Below the pieces are notes generated by a model. The model searched no databases and was not told where the DNA came from. It saw only the letters and a program-made list of their open reading frames with translations. From NCBI GenBank assembly GCA_023653785.1, contig JAMKCH010078667.1:33726-97725 (forward strand): a stretch of 64,000 nucleotides of DNA. Direction: 5' to 3'. The DNA comes from Ophioderma brevispina. Its lineage: Eukaryota; Echinodermata; Ophiuroidea; Amphilepidida; Ophiodermatidae. The translations under genes and the position numbers were made by a program. Below are positions 49,180 to 58,244 of this stretch, piece by piece (position 1 is the first letter of the stretch; the number at the start of each line of letters is the position of its first letter).

Positions 49180-52100
49180 TATGAGTTACTCCCATTTTAG
49201 AGGATCTACACTCCACAAAAATAAATTCCCAAATTAAACCTAGAGGACCATAGAAACTAGACCACGGCAATCGGACAACAAAAAATAATTTTAAAACAAA
49301 TGTTTTTTTCATCATTGCTCATCAGGCTTATCCTGTGAGTGTGTGATAACCAATACAGGACCCTATTTGATAAGATTTTTTTTACCTTGAACCTACTCAT
49401 GCCATGTAATACAATTCAGGGAAAAAAAAGAGATTTTGTTCTTTTTTCCCAAGTTTATGACATTTCTGTTTCAGCAACCAGTTAAACATTTGTTTAAACT
49501 CATGCCTGTATGGTTGTGAACATTTGTACGTGGGTGCAGTGAGGTCTACTTTTTGTTTAATTTTTTATTAAAAGGTCCAAAATTAGAGAATTTTGCAATT
49601 AAGTACACTTTTGGTGGAAGAGAAGGAAGAGATGTTTATAATGTACAAAAAGGACCATTTTATGGCGGTTAGGTCCACATTCACTCAAAAATATTCTATT
49701 TTCTAGAAGGCCCCCACCCGATAATCCGGGGTATGGCCCTGCAGGGTTTGGTGGTTTCCTTTAAGCCTGCCATGCAAAGGGAGAGAAAACCTCAGCGGTA
49801 GCACATAAGTTTAGGCTACCAAGCCCAATCAAACAAGTCCTGGGGTTTGGGCTGCCAGATGGTTTGTGCTATGAATGAGCTTAAAACTGAATGGCTCAGA
49901 GACTCAAAATTTAGTTACTTTGGGGATTTCAGAAATGATGTAATGAGAAGATAAGGATTGTTTAAAATTGCCTTTCAAATTTCACTGCAGTAAACTAAAC
50001 ACACCACTTAAGCTGCAGTGCCATATAGTACATATAAACAACCCAAAAATTTCATGACATTACACTCTCAACCAAATTATGCATACAACTGCCGGAAAAA
50101 AAAAAATTAACATGGCATTTCCAACACGTGTACCACCAACTTAAATAAAACAATTCTAACAGAATAAACTTCTTATACCAATTAAAAGGAAAATTACCTC
50201 AAGCACTTATCAGGATGAAAATCTCATTAAAAAAAAAAGCCTTGCAAAATAAAAAATCACGACGTCATCCTCTGACTCAATGGCAATTCGAACAAACGGG
50301 GATCCGAGAGCTAAAGGCATACGACGAAAATCTCAGCTTGCAAAGGGTAATGATCTAATCAGATATGACTCACCCTCCTCTCCAGCCCAATTTTCTAGAT
50401 TACAGCATAGACAGGGGCTTGCAACTAAACAGTTAGGGTCTGTCTGAGGGGATTCGTGATGGACGGGTGGGGATTATTTGTGCGTCAGGTGTGAGGGAGT
50501 TCAACTGGAAAGGTTAATGGTACAAACTGATTTTTGCAGGCCTTTATTTTGCAATGTTTGGCGAAAGCGCACTTTCTAAAAGCCTCAAGGTATTACAACA
50601 TCATCAAGTACACTTGGTAGATCAAGTTGTCTCAACTTCTGGCTCTAAAGTCAAATCAAACAAGATATTGAAAACTGCCTATAGGGCTTCATTACAGTAA
50701 TCGTAATAATCTTGTTACGGGATAGTTTTAGATTTAGGGTTACCGAATCAGTTACACGTAAGGGTTATGTTAGCAACTGATATCAAGAGTAGGGTTAGGG
50801 TGGTTTAGAGGTTTGGTCACACTAGGGTAGATAGAGTTTAGTTTCACCAGTATGGAGTATGAATGACATAGAAAGTGAAATTTGTACGACCAAACTTAAT
50901 GCTTTTCTAAAAAAATGCCGAACTTACAACACCTGACACAAATCTGGGAAAATTTGGTATGCAAAATTTATAAGTAGTAAACGCACTGTGCGGATTATGG
51001 CCCTTTTATTTACTTCCACGTCTCATTGGAAAGCACCAGCAGGGCTCTAATGAGAATCCATTACGTGCGTTAGGTGCTTGATCGTTAGGGGTAAATATAG
51101 AAAATTATGGGGAAAGTGTGAAAAGGGGGCATTAATTCATTTTTATTACCCAAATCATTTGTGTATATAGGAGTGAAAAGGTGACGGCTGTCAAGTTGCC
51201 AATCTGAGGAATCAAAATTAGAGAGAGATTTTCAAGTGATCCAAATAAGAGCTGAGATTGTTAGTAAATTAACTGACATGCAAGGAACAAAGTACAGTGC
51301 AGTGTTGATTAGTGCCCAGCATGCTTTCTTCATCTAACCCCCAGTTCGAAACTGCCCAGATCTGGAATTATCAAGCAGTTAGGGGGGTGACATTTTCACA
51401 ATATTCTGTTGTCCGCAAGGTCAAATCACGATTTATTTGCAAAAAACACAACATTATCAATTTAGTACTATTTTCTTATATCAATTGATAGATACTCGAA
51501 GTCTGATGATCTGTTAACAAACAAGGTGTATATAAAGCACTGGCTTAACTTTGTTGTACAAAGGTATGAACAGAATTTCAGAAGTTTATCTTATTGTGTG
51601 AGCTATGGACCCTATGCAATAGGCAGTGCAGTGCTTGTAGGGCAATGGAGCCACATTACATGGACTACAATAAATGCGCCTGTTATTGAATCCAGAGGAT
51701 GCTCAAGTTGTACAGGTGATCTATTATATTATTAGTATTTTACAACAAGCAAGGAGATTTTTCATTGCTAATCACCAAGTGTGACATCGGATTTCAAGGG
51801 TACTATAGCTGCCACTTTCAACGGCCAGGTCAGTATGTTAACTTGGCCAGACATGTTTACAGAACAACCCAAGCATGCTAGAGAGAATACAAAGAATCAC
51901 CTGCAGAAAATATCTGAAATATTCAGGTGAACCACGTGCATGAATTGTATTATTCTTTGCCTGGATTATCTGGAGGGCAAATAAAACGTCCATTCAACAT
52001 AAATTACTGTGGAAAGAGACCATATCAGGTTAATCCTGCTGAACAAAAAGAAGTCATTTGATTGATAATGCTACAAGTAACTCCCTAAGGCTTGTAAATC

Positions 52101-53017
52101 GAACATAGTGTCAAAACTCGATGCTCCGTATGCCTCTGTGGGATTATGCTTACTTTAGGTTTCTTGATGGAAAGGCCTTGGTATTCGAGTCAATGTTCTT
52201 TGAATGGCCTGGTGATTTCAAATTCCACTGTTGAAGAGCATTTCGTAAACTCGTCTTTGACTTACCAAGAAACACTGAATTTTTGTATTATCGCTGAACC
52301 ATTAGCTCTACTTTATGCATACCGACCCTACCACACAGAGTCAATCATCTCTGCAGATAATTCTTATTTGTATTTCGAGTTCCATAAATGGACAGAAAAA
52401 CATTACAGGCATGGGATGGTGTGATACAAGCATTTGCTTACATCAACCCCCAAAATGCATCGCTGAAAACCAATAAACAAAAAATAAAATTCCAGCTGCA
52501 CTTTGGGTAATTTTTTCCTTCAACAAAATAGTAAACCAATGGCTGTTAGGAGGTATAGATTTTATCTACGTCATTGATAAAAATTCATCAGGCACATGAT
52601 GTAAAGGAAAGAGATTATTTATTGCTCAAACCAGTCACTTCAAAGTACAGAGTAGATTAATACATTAAATTCATTGGAATTACTAATGTTTCCTCCTGTC
52701 ATCTTGTTGCAGAGAAGTGACGGGAAATGAAGGGGAATTGAAACTGTAGGACCTGTAGATGAATATCTATGCCTACATTATCATCACTTCTTGATGACTT
52801 AGATGGTTAGAGCACCTGACCATGCAAGCAGGAAGCCCGGGTTCAATTCTCAGTCAAATACTTTTTGATCACCTTAAGAAAACTACGAGTAGCACAGATA
52901 TAAAAAAAGATTTCCTTATGTGCGCAGATGCACTAAAAACTGATGGAAACCCCAAAGGTTACTCATTATGCACTTGTTCTGTGAGCATGCGAGAAGAACA
53001 AAATACTTGCCCTATAA
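49180..53017. other. COPZ intron; no gene recognised
   Basis: The expected short COPZ exon was searched for here and not found. A tRNA-like relic lies at 52793-52853. The ORF at 52146-52424 has no recognisable feature. Confidence 0.4.
52793..52853 (+). repeat. Degenerate tRNA-like sequence (tRNA pseudogene or SINE head)
   Basis: CTTAGATGGTTAGAGCACC resembles a polymerase III A box with D-arm and CCCGGGTTCAATTCTCAG a B box with T-arm, spaced as in a tRNA (about 33 bp apart). A possible anticodon stem (CCTG/CAGG) lies between. The acceptor stem does not pair well, so this is a tRNA-derived relic and not a confident tRNA gene. Confidence 0.45.
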
Positions 53018-53376
53018 AATATATGTACTTTCTATAGGCTTACCTTCCTTCAAGGTCAGTGGTCACAGCATAACTCAGGGCCATTGATTCAAAGCGGATG
53101 GCATAACTCATGCAGAGGAGCGAGCATTGCACACGAGAAACATCGGTCTGAACCTGGTATATCACTAACAAAGGAATATAAAATTGACCCACAACAGGTG
53201 GGATGTGATGTGATGTAATAGTGTTTCTCTTTGGAGAAGAAAATACCATCTCAACAATGATCAAGGAGCATGAAGCACGGATCTTAAAGTTACTTTTCTC
53301 ACTGTCACTTGATGAGACCAGATGTACAATGTATCTGCATTCTTGTCTAAGCATTGCATCACTCATGTACACTTAC

Positions 53377-53458
53377 CGTTAGCTCTGTGTGTTTTGGAAA
53401 AAAGATTCTTCTCGAACTCCCCCTGTTCTTTGGTTGTAGGATAGGTTTCATCAAAATA
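53377..53458 (-). CDS. COPZ1: COPZ exon 2, downstream copy (copy A)
   Basis: Second copy of the same 82-nt exon with identical acceptor (CCATCAG) and donor (GTAAGTG). It differs from the upstream copy by one base, giving GGG instead of AGG, so the residue after KEQ is Gly instead of Arg. The reading frame is intact and both ends keep the same phases (0 in, 1 out). The 82-nt length is not a multiple of three, so including both copies in one mRNA would shift the frame; if both are used they should be mutually exclusive. It could also be an uncollapsed second allele in the assembly, or a recent local duplication with one unused copy. Confidence 0.8.
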
Positions 53459-53665
53459 CTGATGGATTGAAAAAAAAAAAAAAAAAAAAAAATACGATTT
53501 GTTTTACGGTATACTCTATCTACAGCATTGATATTTCTCCATTTTGAGTCAAAAATTCAACAGAAATTGCCCAACGGTGAAATGTAAACACGCAGATATC
53601 AAGCAGAAGATGCAGTGTCAGAGGTCAATCACCGTGAGGCATGGGCGATGCAAGATACCATTGCA

Positions 53666-53743
53666 GGGAAAAAAGTTCCCATAAAAATGAACTATTTCCC
53701 CGTGACGAGGGAAATAGTAGCTTTTTATGGGAACTTTTTTCCC
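53666..53743. repeat. Near-perfect 35-bp-arm hairpin between the two COPZ exon copies
   Basis: The left arm is 53666-53700 and the right arm 53709-53743, separated by an 8-nt loop (CGTGACGA). The arms begin GGGAAAAAAGTTCCCATAAA and pair with only three mismatches over 35 bp. It resembles a foldback MITE, but no target duplication is clear. It lies in the spacer of the exon duplication. Confidence 0.8.
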
Positions 53744-54173
53744 TCCTGTGAAATTTTGGGGAACTAGTCTCAAATATATTATGTCATGTGATATAGTATC
53801 CACCAATCAAATGACAGAAATATTTTTATGTGTTATATAATACTTTCTATAGTGCTTTACCTTCCTCAAGTCAGTGGTCACAGCATTAAATCAGGGCCAT
53901 TGATTCAAAGCGCTGGCATACGCATGCAGCGGAGCGAGAATGCACACAAGAAACATCTGTCTGAACCTGTTGACATCACTGACACAAGGAATATAAATGA
54001 CCCACAACAGGTGGGATGTGATGTAATATTGTTTCTCTTTGGAGAAAATACCACTCAACAATGATCAAGGAGCATGAAGCACGGATCTTAAAGTACTTTC
54101 TCACTGTCACTTGATGAGACCAGATGTACAATGTACTCTGCATTCTAAGCATGCATCACTCATGTACACTTAC

Positions 54174-54255
54174 CGTTAGCTCTGTGTGTTTTGGAAAAAA
54201 GATTCTTCTCGAACTCCCTCTGTTCTTTGGTTGTAGGATAGGTTTCATCAAAATA
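54174..54255 (-). CDS. COPZ1: COPZ exon 2, upstream copy (copy B)
   Basis: An 82-nt exon on the minus strand, preceded by a CCATCAG acceptor and followed by a GTAAGTG donor. It starts in phase 0 and ends with one extra base. It reads [12 protein letters not shown], then R, then [14 protein letters not shown], matching the coatomer zeta stretch known in human as YYDDTYPSVKEQ...FEKN.F.KTHR. The basic residue after KEQ matches the family (Lys in human), so this copy looks like the ancestral form. The acceptor is preceded on the minus strand by a T-rich tract. The exon sits at the edge of a tandem duplication whose other copy begins about 800 bp downstream. Only one base differs between the two exons, while the neighbouring intron sequence differs at many positions and by many short indels. 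Confidence 0.85.
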
Positions 54256-54393
54256 CTGATGGATTGAAAAAAACACAACATGTTCAATGAGCAGCTCCAA
54301 AAGAACAACAAACTGATTTTCAAACATTGACACCTTTTATTAATCATAACTTTTTGCTGACTTTTGTATACATTTCTTTACCTTTTGCTCATC

Positions 54394-55035
54394 AACTACA
54401 CTAATGTGAACTGTGATTGGTTGAATGTAATCTTGGGTAAGAGAGTTCTATCTATTTGGATCACTCAACTACCATACATGTGCACTGTTATTGGAATTGA
54501 ATGCAATCTTTGGATGTTTGAGTTCTGTTTATTAGGTTCACTCAACTACATTTGTGTACCATGGTTGGTTTAAATGTAATCTTGGGTAAGCGAGTTGTGT
54601 CTATTAGCCTCACTCAAGTATACTCATGTGCACTGTGATTGGATTTAATGTAATCTTTGCACAGGTGAGTTGTGTAAATTACGCTCACTCAATTATATCT
54701 ATGTGTACCAAGGCTGTTTCAAACATAATCTAGGGTAGGACAGTTCTTTTCTGTTATAGCCGGGAGCGGACCTACATCACATCGCGGTGAAAACAAAGGG
54801 GAAGCCCCGAATCACGGTGAAAACAAAACTGCGCATTGCATCTTTAGGGTTCACTGCACATCGCATGACACTATGCGTGCAGCGTGCACCGAGTTACGCG
54901 AGTTGTTGCAGAGCAGATTTTGTCAGAACTCCTGGATGTCTGCTCCTGGCTATAGGCTCATTCAAGCATATTCATGTGCGATTGGACTGAATGTAATCCT
55001 CAGTAAGACAGTTCTATCTTTTAAGCTTACTCACA
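54394..55035. repeat. Tandem array, unit about 95 bp, about six diverged copies
   Basis: Units share ATGTGCACTGTGATTGG, then T-AATGTAATCTTGGGTAAG, then GAGTTCTGT-TATTAGGCTCACTCAA. Copies start near 54395, 54480, 54548, 54628, 54700 and, after a 200-bp interruption, 54968. Substitutions are numerous, so the array is old. The interruption is the MITE at 54755-54954. Confidence 0.8.
54755..54954. mobile_element. MITE inserted within the 95-bp tandem array
   Basis: A 200-bp segment bounded by TATAGCCGGGAG at the left and CTCCTGGCTATA at the right, inverted repeats matching at 11 of 12 bases. Removing it restores the tandem unit (TTCTGTTATA then GGCTCATTCAAG), so it is an insertion at TA/TATA. 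The interior contains two GGTGAAAACAAA motifs and a short chance ORF. Confidence 0.75.
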
Positions 55036-56350
55036 GGGGCATCAATCACTATCAAATCATAGGGGGCATTATATATGAGGACCAAAATTTCTTAATGGTA
55101 TTGTGTTAGTGAAATTGTGCCCCCCCCCCCAGCCAACCAAGACATGCCTTGACTATGAGTGATAGATGACATCGGACACAACATAAGTTGCTTCATTTTG
55201 TCTCCGACGATATTTACTCCTACTCCCCAACACACGCCGACTGTGATTGGTCAGTTGCATGATAAAATCATTCTGAGCTAACTGCCATTCAGCACCTGGC
55301 TTTCACCAATTTGGTCCCTTGAAACACGTTACCGGGAGAACTATTCTAAAAATATTTGGCTAGCCTTAACAGGCACCTTTGAAGTTCACCCCAAACAACT
55401 CGCCTCTGTACAATCACAAATGTCTTTGCATCACATTGTAACATACTTTACATCACTGTTCCTTTAAATCTAAAAATTATTTAATGAATAACATGAACAA
55501 AGGAAGAGCTGCAGAAAGTTGCATTTTGTTTCCCTTTGACATGGAGGGCCCGCTGGGATACAAGGTATCTCTGTTGGGAGAGCCCACATCAGTTGATAAA
55601 ACATACATGACATTGTAATCGCAGGAAACAAGACCAACATCTGTCACAAAGCATTATACTGAGGCTGATCAACTAGATCTACTCCAAACTGTGCGGTCTT
55701 GAGTTAAGCCGTAGACTCTAGGGTCTGTAAAATGTTTATTGGCTTGAAAAAAATGGTTTCCCACTGTTGGTTATTTTTGCAAAGTTGGTCATTCTGATTG
55801 ACCTGATCTACAGACAACTGAACGTAAGTCGTAGGCAGCCTTGTGGTTGTGAGGGGACAAAAGCCCGATCAGGGAAAAGTCTAACCCAGTCAGGGGAAAA
55901 GCTGTCCTGATTCGGAGGGTAAATAGATTCCAAAACGACTGATTTTGCATCCAAATTTCCCAAGTTTACATCAGTTTTTTTTGGGGGGGGCACTCTTCCC
56001 CCTTTCCCCTATTGGCTAATCCACTAGACTGTACAGTGTATGTGGTACAATATTCTCCACCTCTATCACATCATACCTATTGGAATTCAGATTTGGAATT
56101 AGCAGAAACTGCTTAATTTGAGTATTACATACCCTAAACACGCATATTTGCTGTTTTTGATGCACTATCAATGTACATGCGTACATCGCCTGTTGGAAAA
56201 AAGAGACCCTTTTTACACATTTTCTTGTTCATGCATCATATCCACCACCTTCAAATACAAGTGGACTCCAGGACAAAGTGAGTACTGGAATAAATAATTG
56301 AGATATTTGAAGTGGTTTTAACATTAACTATAGACCAATCTATTGTTTTT

Positions 56351-56642
56351 TAGTATTGAAAATAATAGAACGGGGGCTATAAGAAGAGTATATATATACA
56401 GTTGGATATCATCAATCTAAAGTTTTAATTTAACCTTTCTTTTCCCATCAAAAGCTACTAAACCCAAAACCCCCAAAACTACTACACCCCTCTTTTGCTA
56501 AAAATATTACCACCCCAAGAGAAATCCCCTTTTGTCTTATGTCTTACGGAAACGGGAGCTAACACTTTAGTTTTGGATGATATCTACCTGTATATAGATA
56601 TATCACTCTTCTATAGCCCCCGTTCTATTGTTGTCAATACTA
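56351..56642. mobile_element. MITE with about 45-bp inverted termini (copy 1)
   Basis: Left terminus TAGTATTGAAAATAATAGAA continuing through CGGGGGCTATAAGAAGAGTA to TATATATA. The right terminus is its imperfect reverse complement, ending CGTTCTATTGTTGTCAATAC-TA. TA at both outer ends fits a mariner-type target. The 292-bp interior is T/C-rich with no ORF. Confidence 0.8.
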
Positions 56643-56666
56643 TGTTTGTTATTGTGTTCTAAAAAA

Positions 56667-56850
56667 CAATATAACTGGGGCTATAATAAGAGTATATATA
56701 TAGAGATTGATTCTTGCAACTAAAGTGTTTTAGCTCCCCGTCCGTAGTGACAAAAGGATTTTCTTGTGGGTATCTTTAAGCAAAAGAGGGGTTTTTTAGT
56801 ATTTCTGGGGGGAATGTTAACATGAAAGAAGGAGGGAACGGCCGTATAAG
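56667..56850. mobile_element. Related MITE, inverted and truncated (copy 2)
   Basis: The plus strand here (CAATATAACTGGGGCTATAA, TAAGAGTATATATAGAG, ACTAAAGTGTTTTAGCTCCC, AGCAAAAGAGGGG) matches the minus strand of the element at 56351-56642 in order. It is therefore a second copy in opposite orientation, 24 bp away. The second half fades by about 56850 and no right terminus is visible. Confidence 0.7.
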
Positions 56851-57884
56851 TTCTGACCAAATATTGAATGAAATTGATGCTGCAGGTGTAAATCTCTTAG
56901 TTTAATCAAAACCAAATCAAGTGTATGTCTTACTCACTTTGTGCACCACACCATCTGAACGGCTTAAAAAAAAACCAAAATTTATAAGGCAACCACCGGT
57001 CGCCCCCCACCCAAAACAAACAAAAAAGCACAAAGAAAAAAAGAGAGTTGAATTGTGTTCCGTTGAAATATCGAAAAAAAGGAGTGAACGTAGCTACAAG
57101 TTCCGACCTGGAAATTGAAAATTCCGGAGGACCGTTAATCCATTCCAGCACGACACGTGTATAGGCCCCATTTAGTTCATCACACGGATTTCAGTCCCAT
57201 TGATGGCCTTGCGTGAATTGTTCTCCAGGTGGAGACTCTGCTTCAATTATGTAAAATCAAGCCTCAAGTTAAAAGCAGATTCAGACAATAAACACCCACA
57301 CACACAAAATAGATGGACTTTTAAAAATACCAGGTTTATGTTACCGAAATATGGCGAGTTTCATGAAATGGATGTCTTCTTGGTGTAAACCCGAACCCTT
57401 GTGAAATAAATCAATAGCGTGCAACCGGTCTGCCCATGACATCACGAGGGCTATGTATACCTTGGATTAATTATTTAGTGCTGAAATTGCATCAAGGAGT
57501 TCCTCAAAAGGTGATAGTGACTTCGTAGTTAATTTAACAGAATTGTTTGTTTGAAAAATTAGGACTATATCGGCCTACAAGTATTTCTGCGGTGTCATTC
57601 CCTTAATTACCACCCCACGTTTGGTGAAAAATGGCTATTTTGTATATTACATGAAAAAATCAGGTGTCGTTATAACAGGAAATTTAGCTTGATGTTATCG
57701 CTGAGGTTATACAAAGTTTTGGAAACTTGTATTTATAGAAACCTAGGCCGCTCGTGTTTGTGAAGGACGGCTATATATGGACAGTACGAGTCGACTCAAA
57801 ATAGTGTCTGACTCAAGAGTTCATATTCCCTTTTTATCTATAGCTACAAGAATTAATATCAAAAATGGCAACTTCTTTAAAGTT

Positions 57885-58234
57885 TCAAATTGGATCTATA
57901 GGAATTGGATTCAAAACATTGTCCCGCGGGTTGTAAATCATAGGGCGCGATGTTGTATTTACGTGTATTTCAGTTGGAGGGATTATTAAGTGGTGTGTAC
58001 CCTTCACGACGAGTACGGACTGCTGCTGCTGTGTGTGGAGAGTGTGTTCAAGCATGTCCTTGTAATCGTTGCGAGTGTATTCTTTGCAAGTAAGATGGTT
58101 TGTTTTTTCCCGGGCAACCTGGGGGTCCAGGACATCACAGGGGCTGTAGTAAGATAATGCCCAAAGGGGATACCGTGGGAAACCAGATTTTGATTTTTTA
58201 CTTGGCCTAACTAAAAAATATGTAGGCTTCCTAT
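57885..58234 (-). CDS. Candidate coding exon of unknown family
   Basis: A minus-strand open frame of more than 110 codons, with acceptor-like sequence at its start (TTACTTTATAG just upstream, or CATATTTTTTAG a little further in). It reads through YPLWALSYYSPCDVLDPQ, TCKEYTRNDYKDMLEH and TTSRPMIYNPRDNVLNP to a stop. The composition is protein-like (tyrosine, proline, asparagine, few low-complexity runs apart from QQQQ) and unlike the surrounding AT-rich shadows. No named family is recognised. No poly-A signal was seen close downstream. It may be a terminal exon, an internal exon, or a chance frame; codon-level conservation in a relative would decide. Confidence 0.3.
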
Positions 58235-58244
58235 AAAGTAACAC

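Larger units (their letters stand above)
34653..54255 (-). other. COPZ1: Partial gene locus: coatomer subunit zeta (COPZ), visible exons and introns
   Basis: This span joins the recognisable minus-strand exons of a coatomer zeta gene. The product is the small (about 180 residue) longin-fold subunit of the COPI coat, which works with the gamma subunit in Golgi-to-ER and intra-Golgi vesicle traffic in the cytosol. Seen directly: two copies of the exon for the N-terminal longin region (53377-53458, 54174-54255) and one downstream exon (34653-34758), each bounded by AG and GT on the minus strand and matching the family in order. The short exon between them (family motif EI-LL-GLT-VY), the first exon (MEALILEPS-like) and exons for the C-terminal third (VDEIVDGG onward) were not found on a manual scan. 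The gene therefore extends beyond the window or has divergent or missing pieces. The intron of about 18.6 kb carries LINE remnants, MITEs and tandem arrays. Introns argue against a processed pseudogene. Gene identity is confident; whether this locus is functional is not. Confidence 0.8.
53018..54270. repeat. Tandem duplication of about 815 bp carrying a COPZ exon
   Basis: The segment starting near 53018 (ACTTTCTATAG, then CTTACCTTCC) recurs from about 53833 to 54270. Each copy contains about 350 bp of intron followed by the 82-bp exon and part of the T-rich tract before its acceptor. The exon differs by one base. The intronic part differs by scattered substitutions and many 1-4 base deletions, mostly in the second copy. 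Between the duplicated blocks lie a poly-A tract (from about 53469), a 120-bp segment related to one near 37350-37510, and a near-perfect 35-bp hairpin at 53666-53743. Confidence 0.85.

Noticed and set aside
52793..52853. A functional tRNA gene
   Set aside because: Both box motifs are present, but the acceptor and D stems do not pair convincingly.
53040..53372. A 110-codon minus ORF next to the COPZ exon copy
   Set aside because: It is intronic; the equivalent region in the duplicate copy is broken by indels, so it is not conserved as coding.
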